A DNA stretch of 64,000 bases, from NCBI GenBank assembly GCA_030427805.1, contig JAUICP010000001.1:930001-994000 (forward strand), written 5' to 3'. The position numbers and the translations under genes were made by a program. Of this stretch, positions 26,938 through 38,173 are shown piece after piece. The notes beneath the pieces were generated by a model. The model saw nothing but the letters and a program-made list of their open reading frames with translations, made no database searches and was not told where the DNA came from. Source of the stretch: Bdellovibrionia bacterium. Lineage in GTDB: Bacteria > Bdellovibrionota > Bdellovibrionia > Bdellovibrionales > JAGQZY01. The stretch's first letter is position 1. Each line of letters starts with the position of its first letter.

Positions 26938-27066
26938 GAACGAGTCGAAGACAACGGGCGCATTTGCTTAATTTTCTATTTGAGAATGCCTGTCGAGACG
27001 GTCGGTAAAGTTCTATTTCCTAATAAGAATTCATCGACCCTTCTTTGGACTTCGTTCATAAGAAGG
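26938..27066 (+). promoter_or_regulatory. candidate L10 leader (autoregulatory mRNA structure) before rplJ
   Basis: GAACGAGTC at 26938-26946 can pair with GACTTCGTTC at 27048-27057 (one bulged base), closing a domain of about 110 nt. CCTTCTT at 27039-27045 can pair perfectly with AAGAAGG at 27060-27066, which is part of the rplJ ribosome binding site. The 3' arm of the first stem lies in the loop of the second, so they should compete or form a pseudoknot. L10 leaders that bind L10(L12)4 occur at this position in many bacteria. The pairings are seen in the sequence; the function is inferred. Confidence 0.55.
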
Positions 27067-27076
27067 AGGTAGGCCT

Positions 27077-27604
27077 ATGATGACTCGCGCAGACAAAGCG
27101 CAATACATCTCGGCGCTATCAGAAAAATTTGGCAAAGCTAAAGCAGCCTTTGTTGTGGACTACATTGGAATGAATGTGGAGCAAGTGACTCAACTTCGCA
27201 AAACGCTCACTCCTCTTAGTGCCGAAATGAAGGTTGTTCGCAATACACTTGCGAAGCTTGCGCTAAATGATCACCCAGAAGCTAAAGAAGCTCTTAGCGA
27301 CAAACTCGTTGGTACAAACGCGCTCGTTTTTGCCTACGATGACGTTGGTGCTTCTGCGAAGGCTTTGGCTGATTTCGGTAAAGAGGTAGAGCACCTCAAA
27401 ATGAAATCAGGCGTTATGGAAGGTCAGGAGCTTGATGAAAGTAAAATCAAGTATCTTTCGACGCTTCCTCCCAAAGATGTTCTTCGCGCTCAACTTCTCG
27501 GTGTATTCAATGCTCCTGGTGGAAAATTCGTTCGCACTCTCGCGGCCGTACCACAAGGCATGTTGAATGTTCTGACAGCGTACAAAGATCAAAAGGGCGA
27601 ATAA
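27077..27604 (+). CDS. rplJ: 50S ribosomal protein L10
   Basis: L10 anchors the L7/L12 dimers of the ribosomal stalk. The 175-residue protein has the N-terminal rRNA-binding domain (ADKAQYISALSEKF, FVVDYIGMNVEQ) and the C-terminal helix for L12. It starts with two ATGs; AAGGAGG at 27063-27069 favours the first. The upstream leader can fold over this binding site. Confidence 0.97.
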   Translation: MMTRADKAQYISALSEKFGKAKAAFVVDYIGMNVEQVTQLRKTLTPLSAEMKVVRNTLAKLALNDHPEAKEALSDKLVGTNALVFAYDDVGASAKALADFGKEVEHLKMKSGVMEGQELDESKIKYLSTLPPKDVLRAQLLGVFNAPGGKFVRTLAAVPQGMLNVLTAYKDQKGE

Positions 27605-27672
27605 TATCGCGCTGTATTAGTTTTTAGATGAATGAATTGTTAAAGAATTTTTAAGAAAAAAGGAAATATAAA

Positions 27673-28053
27673 ATGGCTTTAAGTAAAGATGAAGTAATTG
27701 AATTTTTGTCAGGTATGTCAGTTCTCGAACTAGCTGATATGGTTAAAGAATTAGAAGACAAGTGGGGCGTTTCTGCCGCTGCTCCTGCTGCTGTTGTAGC
27801 TGCTGGTGGAGCCGCTGCTGGTGGAGCTCCTGCTGAAGAGAAGACTGAGTTTGACGTAGTCCTCACTTCTGCTGGTTCTTCTAAAATCAACGTGATCAAA
27901 GAGGTACGCGGTATCACTGGTCTCGGTTTGAAAGAAGCAAAAGAGCTTGTTGAAGGAGCTCCAAAGCCTGTGAAACAAGGCGTTGAAAAAGCTGAAGCTG
28001 ACGAGCTTAAGGCGAAGCTTGAAAAAGCTGGCGCTACCGTCGAAATTAAGTAA
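27673..28053 (+). CDS. rplL: 50S ribosomal protein L7/L12
   Basis: L7/L12 is the multicopy stalk protein that recruits translation GTPases. The 126-residue protein has the N-terminal dimer helix, an Ala/Gly hinge (about 34-55) and the C-terminal domain with [20 protein letters not shown]. It lies 68 nt after rplJ and 207 nt before rpoB. Confidence 0.98.
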   Translation: MALSKDEVIEFLSGMSVLELADMVKELEDKWGVSAAAPAAVVAAGGAAAGGAPAEEKTEFDVVLTSAGSSKINVIKEVRGITGLGLKEAKELVEGAPKPVKQGVEKAEADELKAKLEKAGATVEIK

Positions 28054-28086
28054 AAACTTAATACTTTTAGTAGCTTGATTATTTAG

Positions 28087-28121
28087 TTGCGGGACCCTAG
28101 TATAGAAGGTCCCGCAATTCT
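28087..28121 (+). terminator. strong hairpin in the rplL-rpoB spacer (attenuator or terminator)
   Basis: TTGCGGGACC (28087-28096) pairs perfectly with GGTCCCGCAA (28108-28117), with an 11-nt loop, followed by TTCTTG. The U run is weak, which fits partial termination as known for the rplL-rpoB spacer of E. coli. Confidence 0.6.
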
Positions 28122-28144
28122 TGTATGGTAGGAATCTTGCTTTA

Positions 28145-28176
28145 TTTTCAATTTCTATACCGGTTGAAATTGAAAA
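28145..28176 (+). promoter_or_regulatory. second hairpin in the rplL-rpoB spacer
   Basis: TTTTCAATTTC (28145-28155) and GAAATTGAAAA (28166-28176) form a perfect 11-bp inverted repeat with a 10-nt loop. No U run follows. It could be an RNase III processing site or a protein-binding site. Confidence 0.4.
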
Positions 28177-28260
28177 GGTTGTTAGTGGGTTTCTATTGAG
28201 GATTAGGGTTTAAAACAAATTTGTTTATACACAGATACCTAAAAGGGTAAGGGAGAGTGA

Positions 28261-31200
28261 ATGGGACCTGCACCAGTCACAGCCTCGAATCTCCGCATTC
28301 GAAAAAGTTTCGGTCAAAATAAAGTCGCTATTGAAATTCCTAATTTAATTGAATTGCAGAAGAGTTCTTATGAGAGCTTCTTGCAAAAACTCGTCGATCC
28401 CGATCGTCGAGGTGAAGATGGATTAAATGGCGTATTCAAATCAGTTTTTCCAATTTCTGATTTCAACAACACATCAAGCTTAGAGTTCGTTAGCTACACG
28501 CTCGAACCACCTAAGTACGACGTCGATGAGTGCCGTCAGCGCGGAATGACTTTCGCTGCTCCGATCAAGGTGACTCTGCGATTGATCGTTTTTGATGTCG
28601 ATGAAGAAACAGAAGCGCGCAGTATTCGCGACGTGAAAGAGCAAGAGGTCTATTTGGGTGAAATCCCATTGATGACAGCTAACGGTTCATTCATCGTAAA
28701 CGGTACTGAACGAGTGGTTGTTTCTCAGTTACACAGATCTCCAGGTGTGTTCTTTGATCACGATGGTGGTAAGGGGACGACGAGTGGTAAGTTAATTTAC
28801 TCGGCTCGAGTGATTCCTTACCGTGGATCTTGGCTCGACTTTGAATTCGATCAAAAAGATCTTCTTTACGTGAGAATCGACCGAAGAAGAAAATTCCCTG
28901 TTACAATTCTCCTCAAGGCGCTCGGCTACAACACCGAGGAAATTCTCGAGTACTTCTATGAACTCGATCGAGTTGTTCGTCTTAAGGATGGATCACTCCA
29001 GAGAAAAATTGATATCGACAAGCTTGCAGGTCAAAGAGCGATGGTTGATATCCTTGATCCCAAGTCGGGAGAGGCCATTGTAAGGTCCGGTCGCCGCATC
29101 ACACGCGCTGCCGTTAAAAAAGTAAAAGATCTCGGTATCGAAACAATCACTGTTTCTCCTGAAGATATTGAAGGCAAGGTCATTGCGAAGCCTTTGATCG
29201 ATGAGAGTACTGGTGAAATTATCGCCGATGCCAACACAGAAATGACTCAAGATATTCTCGCCAAGGCTGCCGAAGCGGGGATCAACGAGTTCGATATGAT
29301 TTTCTTCGATGGAATGGCTGTTGGTCCTTTCCTTCGAAATACATTACTAGTGGATAAAGTTGAAACCTCTGAGGATGGTCTTCTTGAAATCTACAAGAGA
29401 CTTCGCCCTGGTGAGCCGCCAACCCCTGAAGCCGCTGGAAACTTCTTCACACGTCTTTTCTTTGATCCAGAGACTTACGATTTATCAGAAGTCGGTCGTC
29501 TTAAGATTAATCACAGATTTGACATTCCTTTCGAAGAAACTCCGGTTGACCACAGAACTTTGACAAAACGAGATATCCTCGAAGTTGTTAAGACTTTGAT
29601 TGATCTCAAAAATGGTCGCGGCCAAGTTGATGATATCGATCACTTGGGTAACCGTCGTGTTCGTTCTGTGGGTGAGCTTTTAGAGAACCAATACCGAATT
29701 GGTCTTGTCCGTATGGAAAGAGCCATTCGCGAGAGAATGAGTTTACAAGATGTTGAGACGATGATGCCTCACGATCTCGTCAACGCTAAACCTGTGAATG
29801 CAGTTGTTAAAGAATTTTTTGGTTCTTCTCAGCTTTCACAGTTTATGGATCAAACAAATCCACTTTCTGAAATTACACATAAAAGACGACTTTCGGCGCT
29901 TGGGCCGGGTGGTTTGACGCGTGATCGTGCGGGCTTTGAGGTTCGTGACGTTCACCCAACTCACTATGGTCGTATCTGTCCGATTGAGACGCCGGAAGGA
30001 CCAAATATTGGTCTGATCGCTTCACTTGCGACCTATGCGCGAATCAATAACTACGGATTTATTGAAACTCCTTACCGCTCTATAGATAGCGGTAAAATTG
30101 CTGACGAGGTGAAATACCTATCGGCACTTGAAGAGCGTGGACATCACATTGCTCCGGCCACTCGTGAGAATAACGATGGTTTGAAGCTTGGTGAGATGTC
30201 GACTGTTCGTATCGATGGTGACTATCCAGTTGTCGATAACGAAAAAGTCTCTTTGATGGATGTTTCACCGTCTCAGCTCGTATCAATTGCAGCTTCTTTG
30301 ATTCCATTCCTAGAGCACGATGATGCCAACCGTGCATTGATGGGATCAAACATGCAACGACAAGCGGTTCCTCTTCTTCGTTCAAGAGCACCTCTTGTGG
30401 GTACAGGTGTTGAGCGCCTCGTCGCTCGAGACTCTGGTACATCAGTTGTTGCCCTTAACGACGGTGTTGTCGAAGAAGTTGATGCTTCTCGTATCGTTGT
30501 TCGTCGTATCGCCAAGGGTGGCCAGCTCGGTGCCAACGTTGATATCTATAATTTAACTAAGTATCAGCGAACGAACCAAAATACTTGTTTTAACCAAAAA
30601 CCAATCGTTCGCGTCGGCGATCGAGTGGGACGTGGTGATATTATTGCCGATGGTCCTTCAACTGAACTTGGTGAATTGGCTCTCGGTCAGAACATCCTCG
30701 TGGCGTTTACTCCGTGGATGGGTTACAACTTTGAGGATTCGATCCTTATTTCTGAGCGTCTTATTAAAGATGATACTTACACTTCGATTCACATCGAAGA
30801 ATTTGAGTGTGTCGCTCGTGATACGAAGCTCGGTAAAGAAGAAATCACTCGCGATATTGCCAATGTCGGTGAGGAAGGTCTTAAAGACCTCGATACTTCA
30901 GGTATCATCCGCATCGGTGCTGAAGTTCGCCCTGGTGATATTCTTGTTGGTAAGGTAACGCCAAAAGGTGAAACTCAACTTTCTCCAGAAGAAAAACTTT
31001 TAAGAGCAATCTTCGGTGAAAAGGCGGGCGATGTTCGTGATACTTCTCTTCGTGTGCCATCGGGTGTAACCGGAACGGTCATCGATGCTCAGGTTTACTC
31101 TCGTGAAGGTGCTGATCGCGACGAGCGTTTGCAAATCATCATCGAAGAGAAAACGAAGAAACTCGAAAAAGATCTCTCAGTTGAGCAAAACGTAATTAAA

Positions 31201-32439
31201 AACAATGCTATTGAAGAGCTTAAGAAACTTCTTATTGGTAAGAAGACTTCTGGTGTCCTCCTTAACGAAGATGGAACACAAAAGCTTCTCGAAAAAGATG
31301 CGGAAATTACAGAAGAAGATCTCGAATCAATTCCATTCGAACTTCTTAACTATATCCCGCTAGAGCAAGACCTTGAATTTCAGGTTGCGCGAATTAACGA
31401 TCGTGCTCGTAACCAACTTGATGCCGTTAAGCTCGTTTTTGACGAGAAAATGGATCGCTTGAGAAAAGGGGATGAACTTCCTCCGGGCGTTATCAAAATG
31501 GTTAAAGTTTACGTGGCAATTAAGCGTAAACTTCAAGTCGGTGACAAGTTCGCCGGTCGTCACGGTAACAAGGGTGTGGTTTCTAAGATTCTTCCGCAAG
31601 AAGATATGCCTTATTTAGCAGATGGAACGCCAGTTGATATGGTTCTCAACCCACTGGGCGTACCTTCTCGTATGAATATTGGACAGATTCTTGAGGTTCA
31701 TCTTGGCTGGGCTGCCCGTAACTTGGGTGTTCAACTCGAAGACCAAATCAAGAGATTCCAAGAAGAAGATGCGCGCAAGCGTCTGATTCACACTTTTTCT
31801 GACGAGGACATTACTGAGAAAATCAATAATGCCGATGGTGAGTCAGTCAAGAAGTTTATCGAAACCATGAAGCACGGTGTGCACATTGCTACTCCTGTTT
31901 TCGATGGTGCGAAAGAAACCGAAATTAAAGAACTTCTCGATCGAGCCGGTGTGCCTCGCGACGGTCAGATGATTCTCTTTGATGGTCGTACGGGAATTCC
32001 ATTTGAAAACCCAGTGACTGTCGGAATCATGTACATGCTGAAGCTGCATCACCTTGTGGAAGAAAAAATTCACGCTCGTTCGATTGGACCTTACTCTCTC
32101 GTTTCTCAACAGCCCCTTGGTGGTAAAGCCCAGTTTGGTGGTCAGAGACTTGGAGAGATGGAAGTTTGGGCCATCGAAGCCTATGGTGCTGCCTATGCAC
32201 TTCAAGAGTTCCTCACAGTTAAGTCTGATGACGTTGCTGGAAGAACCAGAATGTATGAGAGCATCGTGAAGGGTGAAAATGTCCTTGAACCTGGTTTACC
32301 TGAATCTTTCAACGTTCTTGTTAAGGAACTTCAATCACTCGCCTTAAATGTTGAGCTGATCGAGTCTGATATCCTCACGGATGATGACGATGATGTTCCT
32401 ATGGTTGAAGACGATTTAGATGACAGTGTTCAGAACTAA
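28261..32439 (+). CDS. rpoB: RNA polymerase beta subunit
   Basis: This is the catalytic-core beta subunit, 1392 residues. The rifampicin pocket reads [20 protein letters not shown] then [10 protein letters not shown], with Asp, His and Ser at the resistance-hotspot positions in the wild-type state. The switch and clamp region [14 protein letters not shown] and the C-terminal [18 protein letters not shown] are intact. It ends in an acidic tail. rpoC begins 25 nt downstream. Confidence 0.99.
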   Translation: MGPAPVTASNLRIRKSFGQNKVAIEIPNLIELQKSSYESFLQKLVDPDRRGEDGLNGVFKSVFPISDFNNTSSLEFVSYTLEPPKYDVDECRQRGMTFAAPIKVTLRLIVFDVDEETEARSIRDVKEQEVYLGEIPLMTANGSFIVNGTERVVVSQLHRSPGVFFDHDGGKGTTSGKLIYSARVIPYRGSWLDFEFDQKDLLYVRIDRRRKFPVTILLKALGYNTEEILEYFYELDRVVRLKDGSLQRKIDIDKLAGQRAMVDILDPKSGEAIVRSGRRITRAAVKKVKDLGIETITVSPEDIEGKVIAKPLIDESTGEIIADANTEMTQDILAKAAEAGINEFDMIFFDGMAVGPFLRNTLLVDKVETSEDGLLEIYKRLRPGEPPTPEAAGNFFTRLFFDPETYDLSEVGRLKINHRFDIPFEETPVDHRTLTKRDILEVVKTLIDLKNGRGQVDDIDHLGNRRVRSVGELLENQYRIGLVRMERAIRERMSLQDVETMMPHDLVNAKPVNAVVKEFFGSSQLSQFMDQTNPLSEITHKRRLSALGPGGLTRDRAGFEVRDVHPTHYGRICPIETPEGPNIGLIASLATYARINNYGFIETPYRSIDSGKIADEVKYLSALEERGHHIAPATRENNDGLKLGEMSTVRIDGDYPVVDNEKVSLMDVSPSQLVSIAASLIPFLEHDDANRALMGSNMQRQAVPLLRSRAPLVGTGVERLVARDSGTSVVALNDGVVEEVDASRIVVRRIAKGGQLGANVDIYNLTKYQRTNQNTCFNQKPIVRVGDRVGRGDIIADGPSTELGELALGQNILVAFTPWMGYNFEDSILISERLIKDDTYTSIHIEEFECVARDTKLGKEEITRDIANVGEEGLKDLDTSGIIRIGAEVRPGDILVGKVTPKGETQLSPEEKLLRAIFGEKAGDVRDTSLRVPSGVTGTVIDAQVYSREGADRDERLQIIIEEKTKKLEKDLSVEQNVIKNNAIEELKKLLIGKKTSGVLLNEDGTQKLLEKDAEITEEDLESIPFELLNYIPLEQDLEFQVARINDRARNQLDAVKLVFDEKMDRLRKGDELPPGVIKMVKVYVAIKRKLQVGDKFAGRHGNKGVVSKILPQEDMPYLADGTPVDMVLNPLGVPSRMNIGQILEVHLGWAARNLGVQLEDQIKRFQEEDARKRLIHTFSDEDITEKINNADGESVKKFIETMKHGVHIATPVFDGAKETEIKELLDRAGVPRDGQMILFDGRTGIPFENPVTVGIMYMLKLHHLVEEKIHARSIGPYSLVSQQPLGGKAQFGGQRLGEMEVWAIEAYGAAYALQEFLTVKSDDVAGRTRMYESIVKGENVLEPGLPESFNVLVKELQSLALNVELIESDILTDDDDDVPMVEDDLDDSVQN

Positions 32440-32464
32440 TTGTGGGCAATAAGGGAGATACGCC

Positions 32465-35400
32465 TTGAAAGATTTATTAAACTTTTTTGATAAACCAAAA
32501 GATCCACTATCCTTCGATGCAGTACGAATTTCTTTGGCCTCGCCTGAGATGATTCGCAGCTGGTCCTATGGAGAAGTTAAAAAGCCAGAAACCATCAACT
32601 ACCGGACGTTTAAGCCCGAGCGCGATGGTCTCTTCTGTGCCAAAATATTTGGTCCGATAAAAGATTATGAGTGCTTATGCGGTAAGTATAAGCGAATGAA
32701 ATATCGCGGTGTGATTTGTGAAAAGTGTGGCGTTGAAGTCACGCAAACTAAAGTCCGTCGTGAGCGCATGGGACATATTGAACTTGCAAGTCCCGTAGCC
32801 CATATTTGGTTTTTAAGATCACTTCCAAGCCGAATTGGTAACCTTCTCGATCTATCTCTTAAAGATGTTGAAAAGGTTCTTTACTGTGAAGCTTATGTAG
32901 TGACTGACCCAATGGAGACAGATCTCGAAGAAGGAGCTGTCCTTGCAGAAGACGCCTACCAAAATGCTCTTAACGAGTACGGTCCGAACTTCAAAGCAGG
33001 AATGGGTGGAGAAGCTGTTCGTGAACTTTTGAGAAAAGTGGACCCTGAGTACCTTTCCCGCAAGCTTCGAATGGACCTCAAAGAAACTAAATCTGAAGCA
33101 CAAATAAAGAAATTGACGAAGCGTTTGAAGGTCGTTGAGGCTTTCAAAGAGTCGATCAATAAACCCGAGTGGATGATGCTCGAAGCTTGTCCGGTAATTC
33201 CGCCAGATCTTCGACCTCTTGTTCCTCTTGATGGTGGACGTTTTGCAACTTCTGACTTGAACGACCTCTATCGCCGAGTCATTAACCGAAACAACCGACT
33301 CAAAAGACTTCAAGAGCTTAATGCTCCAGACATCATTATTCGAAACGAAAAGCGCATGCTTCAGGAGTCTGTCGACGCCCTTCTCGATAATGGTCGTCGA
33401 GGAAAGACATTTACTGGTCCTAACAAAAGGCCTCTTCGTTCTTTAAGTGATATGCTTAAAGGAAAACAAGGTCGATTCCGTCAGAACCTTCTCGGTAAAC
33501 GTGTGGATTACTCGGGTCGTTCTGTGATCGTTGTTGGACCTACTTTGAAGCTTCACCAGTGTGGTCTTCCTAAGAAAATGGCACTAGAGCTTTTCAAACC
33601 ATTTATTTATAACAAACTAGAAGAACAGGGTTTCAGTTCGACAATCAAACAAGCAAAACGCTTGGTCGAGCAAGAGACAGTTGAAGTTTGGGATATCCTT
33701 GCAGATGTGGTTAAGGAGCACCCTGTGATGCTTAACCGTGCACCGACTCTTCACAGACTCGGTATCCAGGCTTTTGAACCTGTACTTCACGAAGGAAAAG
33801 CCATTCAGCTTCACCCACTCGTTTGTACAGCTTTTAACGCTGACTTTGATGGTGACCAAATGGCCGTACACGTTCCTCTTTCTGTGGAAGCACAGGTTGA
33901 AGCACGTGTCCTTATGATGTCTACGAACAACATTCTTTCACCAGCTAACGGTAAGCCAATTATTAATCCTACACAGGATATTGTACTTGGTCTTTACTAC
34001 ATGACCCGTGTGCGTCCAGGGGCTAAAGGAACAGGTCGAGCTTTTGGTTCGATTCAAGAAGTTCTTTACGCTTACGACACAGGAGTCATCGATATTCAAG
34101 CGGCGTGTAAGGTTCGTATTAATAATAAAGTCCAACAAACTTCTGTGGGTCGTGCTCTCTTAGCAGATGCTGTACCTCGTGAAGTTCCGTTTGAAGTAGC
34201 CAACCAAGTTATGGATAAGAAGCAACTTGCAAAATTAGTTGATGCTTCTTTCCGTCTCGCTGGTGGTAAAGCCACGTGTATCTTGGCAGATACGATCATG
34301 CAGCTCGGATTTAAATATTCGACAGTTGCAGGGATTTCCATCTGTCTTGAAGATATGATTATTCCTGAGCAGAAAGAGCAGATGCTTCTCGATGCTGAAA
34401 ACCAAGTTTCTGAAATTCAGCAGCAATATGATGAAGGCTTGATCACCGATGGTGAGCGCTACAACAAGGTTGTTGATATCTGGGCGCAAACGGGTGACAA
34501 GATTTCGAAACTCATGATTGGTGGCCTCGAAAAGCAAACTTTCGTAGTCGATGGAAAAGAGATTGAAGACGATTCATTTAACTCTCTCTACATCATGGCT
34601 GACTCCGGTGCGAGGGGTTCTGTGGCCCAACTTCGACAGCTCTCTGGTATGCGTGGTTTGATGGCGAAACCTTCTGGTGAAATTATTGAAACGCCAATTA
34701 CTGCGAACTTCCGTGAAGGTCTAACAGTACTTCAGTACTTTATTTCAACTCACGGTGCTCGTAAGGGTCTTGCCGATACTGCACTTAAAACGGCGAACTC
34801 TGGTTACCTCACTCGACGACTCGTTGATGTGGCTCAAGATGTGATCGTAACTGAGAGAAATTGCGGCACCACTGATGCCATTGAATTTAGACCAGTCGTT
34901 GAGGCCGGTGAAGTGATTCAGTCTCTCGGTGATCGTATTCTTGGACGTTGTCCTCTAGAAGACATTGTTGATCCAGTAACTGATGAAGTTATCGTACCTG
35001 CTGACGAAGAAATTACTGAAGACCACATCGAGCGCATCGATGAATCTCAAGTCGAAAAAGTTATGATCCGTTCGGCACTAACTTGTAAAGCGAAGCGCGG
35101 AATCTGTATGGCCTGTTATGGTCGAGATCTCGCACGCGGAAACCGAGTTAATATTGGTGAAGCTGTTGGTATTACAGCAGCCCAGTCAATTGGTGAGCCG
35201 GGTACTCAGCTTACGATGAGAACCTTCCACTTGGGTGGTACGGCATCTCGTGCAGTTGAGCAATCAGTTCACACCGCTCGATTCGACGGAACGTTGAAGT
35301 TTGAAAATATTCAAAAAGTTGAAAATAAAGATGGTGGAACAACCATCATGAATCGTAACGGTGATATCTTGATCGTGGACGACAATGGTCGTGAGCGTGA

Positions 35401-36610
35401 AAGATTCAAAACTGTTTACGGTGCTGTCATGAAGTACAAAGAGGGCGACCGCATCTCTAAAGGGGAGAAGGTTGCTGAGTGGGATCCATACTCGAATCCT
35501 ATTATTGCTGACGTGACTGCAACTGTGAAATTCCAGGATATTACTGATGGGCAAACGGTAACTGAGCAGGTCGACCCTGTAACTGGTTTTGCTACTAAAG
35601 TAATTATCGACGCCAAGTCTTCTGAGATTAAGCCGACTGTATGGCTTGTCGATGAAAACGGAAACGAAGTGAATATGCCAAACCGTGAAATCCCGGCTCG
35701 ATACGTGATTCCGGTGGGCGCACAGCTTCTTGTTCAAGATGGCCAGCAAGTTCACTCTGGTGATGTTGTTGCGAAGATGCACAGAGAGACTTCTAAAACT
35801 CGTGATATCACGGGTGGTCTACCTCGAGTTGCTGAACTCTTTGAAGCACGTAAACCAAAAGAAGCAGCGATTATTGCTGACATCGATGGTTATGTGACTT
35901 TTGGTAAAGATATCAAAGGTAAGCAAAGAGTGATCGTGACGCCTGACCTCGGTGAGCAAAAAGAATATCTCATTCCTAAAGGAAAGCACATTGCGGTTCG
36001 AGAGGGTGAGTATGTGAAAGCGGGTGAGCCATTAATGGATGGTCCTACCAACCCTCACGATATTCTTCGAGTTCTCGGTGATAAGGAACTTGCAAACTAC
36101 CTCGTTAACGAAATTCAAGATGTTTATAGACTTCAGGGTGTGGGTATTAACGATAAACACATTGAAGTCATTGTTCGACAAATGCTTCGCAAGGTGAAGA
36201 TCCAAGATCCAGGTGATTCAAGATTCCTCATTGGCGAACAAGTTGAAAAATACACTTTTGAAGATGAGAACCAAAAAGTGATTTCCGAAGGTGGACAACC
36301 GGCAACGGCTGAACCTCTTCTTCTTGGTATCACAAAAGTTTCTCTCGGAACTGAGAGCTGGATTTCAGCGGCATCGTTCCAGGAGACAACAAAGGTTCTT
36401 ACAGAAGCAGCTGTTCACTCGAAGACAGACTTCCTTCGTGGTCTCAAAGAGAACATCATTATGGGTCGCTTGATTCCTGCAGGAACTGGGGTCTCTGCCT
36501 ATAAGAGATGGAAGGTTGAAGTTCGCGAAGACGTCGTTGAAGACGAAGCAGCCTCTCTTCCTGGGTTCGGTGGGGCGACTCAAAATAGAAGTGGTCTTCC
36601 AGCCTATTAA
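32465..36610 (+). CDS. rpoC: RNA polymerase beta' subunit
   Basis: This is the 1381-residue beta' subunit. It has a TTG start with GGGAGA upstream. The N-terminal zinc site is [11 protein letters not shown] followed by CEKCGVE. The active-site magnesium loop [12 protein letters not shown] is intact. The second zinc site uses [25 protein letters not shown]. It is co-transcribed with rpoB and followed by a clear terminator. Confidence 0.99.
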   Translation: MKDLLNFFDKPKDPLSFDAVRISLASPEMIRSWSYGEVKKPETINYRTFKPERDGLFCAKIFGPIKDYECLCGKYKRMKYRGVICEKCGVEVTQTKVRRERMGHIELASPVAHIWFLRSLPSRIGNLLDLSLKDVEKVLYCEAYVVTDPMETDLEEGAVLAEDAYQNALNEYGPNFKAGMGGEAVRELLRKVDPEYLSRKLRMDLKETKSEAQIKKLTKRLKVVEAFKESINKPEWMMLEACPVIPPDLRPLVPLDGGRFATSDLNDLYRRVINRNNRLKRLQELNAPDIIIRNEKRMLQESVDALLDNGRRGKTFTGPNKRPLRSLSDMLKGKQGRFRQNLLGKRVDYSGRSVIVVGPTLKLHQCGLPKKMALELFKPFIYNKLEEQGFSSTIKQAKRLVEQETVEVWDILADVVKEHPVMLNRAPTLHRLGIQAFEPVLHEGKAIQLHPLVCTAFNADFDGDQMAVHVPLSVEAQVEARVLMMSTNNILSPANGKPIINPTQDIVLGLYYMTRVRPGAKGTGRAFGSIQEVLYAYDTGVIDIQAACKVRINNKVQQTSVGRALLADAVPREVPFEVANQVMDKKQLAKLVDASFRLAGGKATCILADTIMQLGFKYSTVAGISICLEDMIIPEQKEQMLLDAENQVSEIQQQYDEGLITDGERYNKVVDIWAQTGDKISKLMIGGLEKQTFVVDGKEIEDDSFNSLYIMADSGARGSVAQLRQLSGMRGLMAKPSGEIIETPITANFREGLTVLQYFISTHGARKGLADTALKTANSGYLTRRLVDVAQDVIVTERNCGTTDAIEFRPVVEAGEVIQSLGDRILGRCPLEDIVDPVTDEVIVPADEEITEDHIERIDESQVEKVMIRSALTCKAKRGICMACYGRDLARGNRVNIGEAVGITAAQSIGEPGTQLTMRTFHLGGTASRAVEQSVHTARFDGTLKFENIQKVENKDGGTTIMNRNGDILIVDDNGRERERFKTVYGAVMKYKEGDRISKGEKVAEWDPYSNPIIADVTATVKFQDITDGQTVTEQVDPVTGFATKVIIDAKSSEIKPTVWLVDENGNEVNMPNREIPARYVIPVGAQLLVQDGQQVHSGDVVAKMHRETSKTRDITGGLPRVAELFEARKPKEAAIIADIDGYVTFGKDIKGKQRVIVTPDLGEQKEYLIPKGKHIAVREGEYVKAGEPLMDGPTNPHDILRVLGDKELANYLVNEIQDVYRLQGVGINDKHIEVIVRQMLRKVKIQDPGDSRFLIGEQVEKYTFEDENQKVISEGGQPATAEPLLLGITKVSLGTESWISAASFQETTKVLTEAAVHSKTDFLRGLKENIIMGRLIPAGTGVSAYKRWKVEVREDVVEDEAASLPGFGGATQNRSGLPAY

Positions 36611-36636
36611 GAACAACTATTAAAGCAATTTTTTTA

Positions 36637-36665
36637 AAAGGCTTCCGTAAGGGAGCCTTTTTTTG
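36637..36665 (+). terminator. terminator after rpoC
   Basis: AAAGGCTTCC (36637-36646) pairs with GGGAGCCTTT (36651-36660) around a GTAA loop, followed by TTTT. It closes the rplKAJL-rpoBC unit. Confidence 0.85.
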
Positions 36666-36811
36666 TTAGTAAACGTTCTTTGTTTTTCAAAACAATCTAT
36701 AGAATTTTCAAAACATAAGTTGGCAAATGAATTTAAAGGCTTAGAGTGCCAATCTCCTCGGCGGGTATAAATCAGAGAACTTTAGGGTGTTCTCATTGTT
36801 GGAGGTTGTCA

Positions 36812-37510
36812 GTGAAATTTTTAATTTCAACTCTTTTAGTTTTTTTATCCTTTAATCTTTATGCACAAGATAGAGGTTTGGATCTTTCGAGAAAAGCTCA
36901 ATCAATCGCTATGGAGCTGGAGCATGTTCAACATCAATTGACTGCAGAAGAGCGTCGAATGATCAATCGAAATTTAAATAGAATCGAAGACATTCTTGGA
37001 ATTTGGGGTGGCCCAGGTCCAGTTCAAGTTTTCTGTAAGCACACAGGAAACAATTGGTACCGCCTTATTAACCTTGAAACAGGCGTTGAAATTGATTCAT
37101 CTGGAACGACTCAGAGTCAGTGTGAAAAAAGAACTCAAGCCGTTATGGGCAGAGTTTGTAAACATACAGGAAACAATTGGTATCGAATTTCAACGGTTGA
37201 AGGTGTAGAGCTTGATAGTTCAGGTACGACCTATGCCAAGTGTGAAGAGAGGCTGACGGCTAACAGTAAAAGTCGTTTTTCTTGTAAGCACACTGGAAAC
37301 AATTGGTATCGTCTCGTTAATCAAAATGGTGAAGAAATGGACCGATCGGGAACGACTTTAGACAAGTGTACTGAGCGTCTTCCAGGGTTTCGTGATCAGA
37401 TGTTCTGTAAGCATACGGGCAACAATTGGTACCGTCTGACGACTCTTAGTGGAAATGAATTGGACAGCTCTGGATCAACACTTTCTAATTGTCAGTCGCG
37501 AATTCAATAG
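36812..37510 (+). CDS. secreted protein with four CKHTGNNWYR tandem repeats
   Basis: This is a 232-residue protein. GTG 36812 is chosen because GGAGG at 36801-36805 is ideally spaced; a longer in-frame start at 36746 lacks this and has no sensible signal peptide. The signal peptide is KFLISTLLVFLSFNLYA. After a helical segment there are four repeats of about 38 residues. Each opens with CKHTGNNWYR, continues through a D/SSG(T/S)T turn and ends with a second Cys plus a Glu/Arg-rich link. This gives eight Cys, likely four disulfides. No known domain is recognised. It is monocistronic, with a strong terminator after it. Confidence 0.82.
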   Translation: MKFLISTLLVFLSFNLYAQDRGLDLSRKAQSIAMELEHVQHQLTAEERRMINRNLNRIEDILGIWGGPGPVQVFCKHTGNNWYRLINLETGVEIDSSGTTQSQCEKRTQAVMGRVCKHTGNNWYRISTVEGVELDSSGTTYAKCEERLTANSKSRFSCKHTGNNWYRLVNQNGEEMDRSGTTLDKCTERLPGFRDQMFCKHTGNNWYRLTTLSGNELDSSGSTLSNCQSRIQ

Positions 37511-37540
37511 TCCTTACGGCTTTTCGAAAAAAAGTATAAA

Positions 37541-37569
37541 AAGCTAGCCCCTGGCTAGCTTTTTTTTTA
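37541..37569 (+). terminator. strong terminator after the four-repeat protein gene
   Basis: AAGCTAGCC (37541-37549) and GGCTAGCTT (37553-37561) form a 9-bp stem with loop CCT and are followed by eight Ts. Confidence 0.92.
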
Positions 37570-37578
37570 GGCTCAAGT

Positions 37579-38124
37579 ATGTCTACGAACCAAGTTATTC
37601 CCCAATTGAAACCGCTACGCAAAAAGGGAAAGCTTCTTTGCCCAGATTGCCAAGAGAGGATGCTTCCCTTTTTATGCGGAGACGTCGTCATCGACAAGTG
37701 TGTATCTTGTGATGGGATTTGGTTCGATGATTTGGAACTCGGTCACTTCAAAAGAAGTCTCGACAATATCGATTGGAATCTAATTGATGTCGACCATAAA
37801 CCCGAGCCACAACCAGAGCATGCAATAAGCATTTGTCCCCGCTGCCCTGGTGAAGTTTTAAGTAAAGACGTCTATGGCTACAACACCAAGGTTGAAATAA
37901 AAAGATGTTCAAAGTGTGAAGGGATTTGGATAGAAATACACCATTTACTTTCACTTATGGAGCTTTCAAAGTTAGGGCAACAAATCGCCCCCGGTATTCG
38001 CGCAATGGCCGAGTATGTTGAGGAATCGCAGAATTATACAAAAAGGTGGGGACTCATCGGCAAAATTGGAGCCCTACTGCGCAAAAGAGTCCCCTGGTAC
38101 TGGCATTTCTTCGGAGGTTGGTAG
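37579..38124 (+). CDS. zf-TFIIB-type zinc-ribbon protein with two ribbons
   Basis: This is a 181-residue cytoplasmic protein. It has two copies of the pattern CPxC ... CxxCxGIW: CPDC with CVSCDGIWFDD (about residues 20-55) and CPRC with CSKCEGIWIE (about 88-125). This matches the zf-TFIIB family of small zinc ribbons. The role of these proteins is mostly unknown; metal binding and possibly nucleic-acid or protein binding are expected. The C-terminal part is helical and basic. It begins 10 nt after the upstream terminator, leaving little room for a separate promoter, and converges with the histidine-kinase gene. Confidence 0.75.
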   Translation: MSTNQVIPQLKPLRKKGKLLCPDCQERMLPFLCGDVVIDKCVSCDGIWFDDLELGHFKRSLDNIDWNLIDVDHKPEPQPEHAISICPRCPGEVLSKDVYGYNTKVEIKRCSKCEGIWIEIHHLLSLMELSKLGQQIAPGIRAMAEYVEESQNYTKRWGLIGKIGALLRKRVPWYWHFFGGW

Positions 38125-38173
38125 GTGTCGACCCATAGAGGGAACCTTTAAATATTAGACTTCTGAATATTTA

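Noticed and set aside
36746-36811. longer start for the four-repeat protein
   Set aside because: It has no binding site and gives a polar N-terminus before the signal peptide; GTG 36812 has an ideal GGAGG.
38150-38172. AAATATT/AATATTT hairpin between convergent genes
   Set aside because: It is an all-AT 7-bp stem with no T run, expected by chance in AT-rich spacers.
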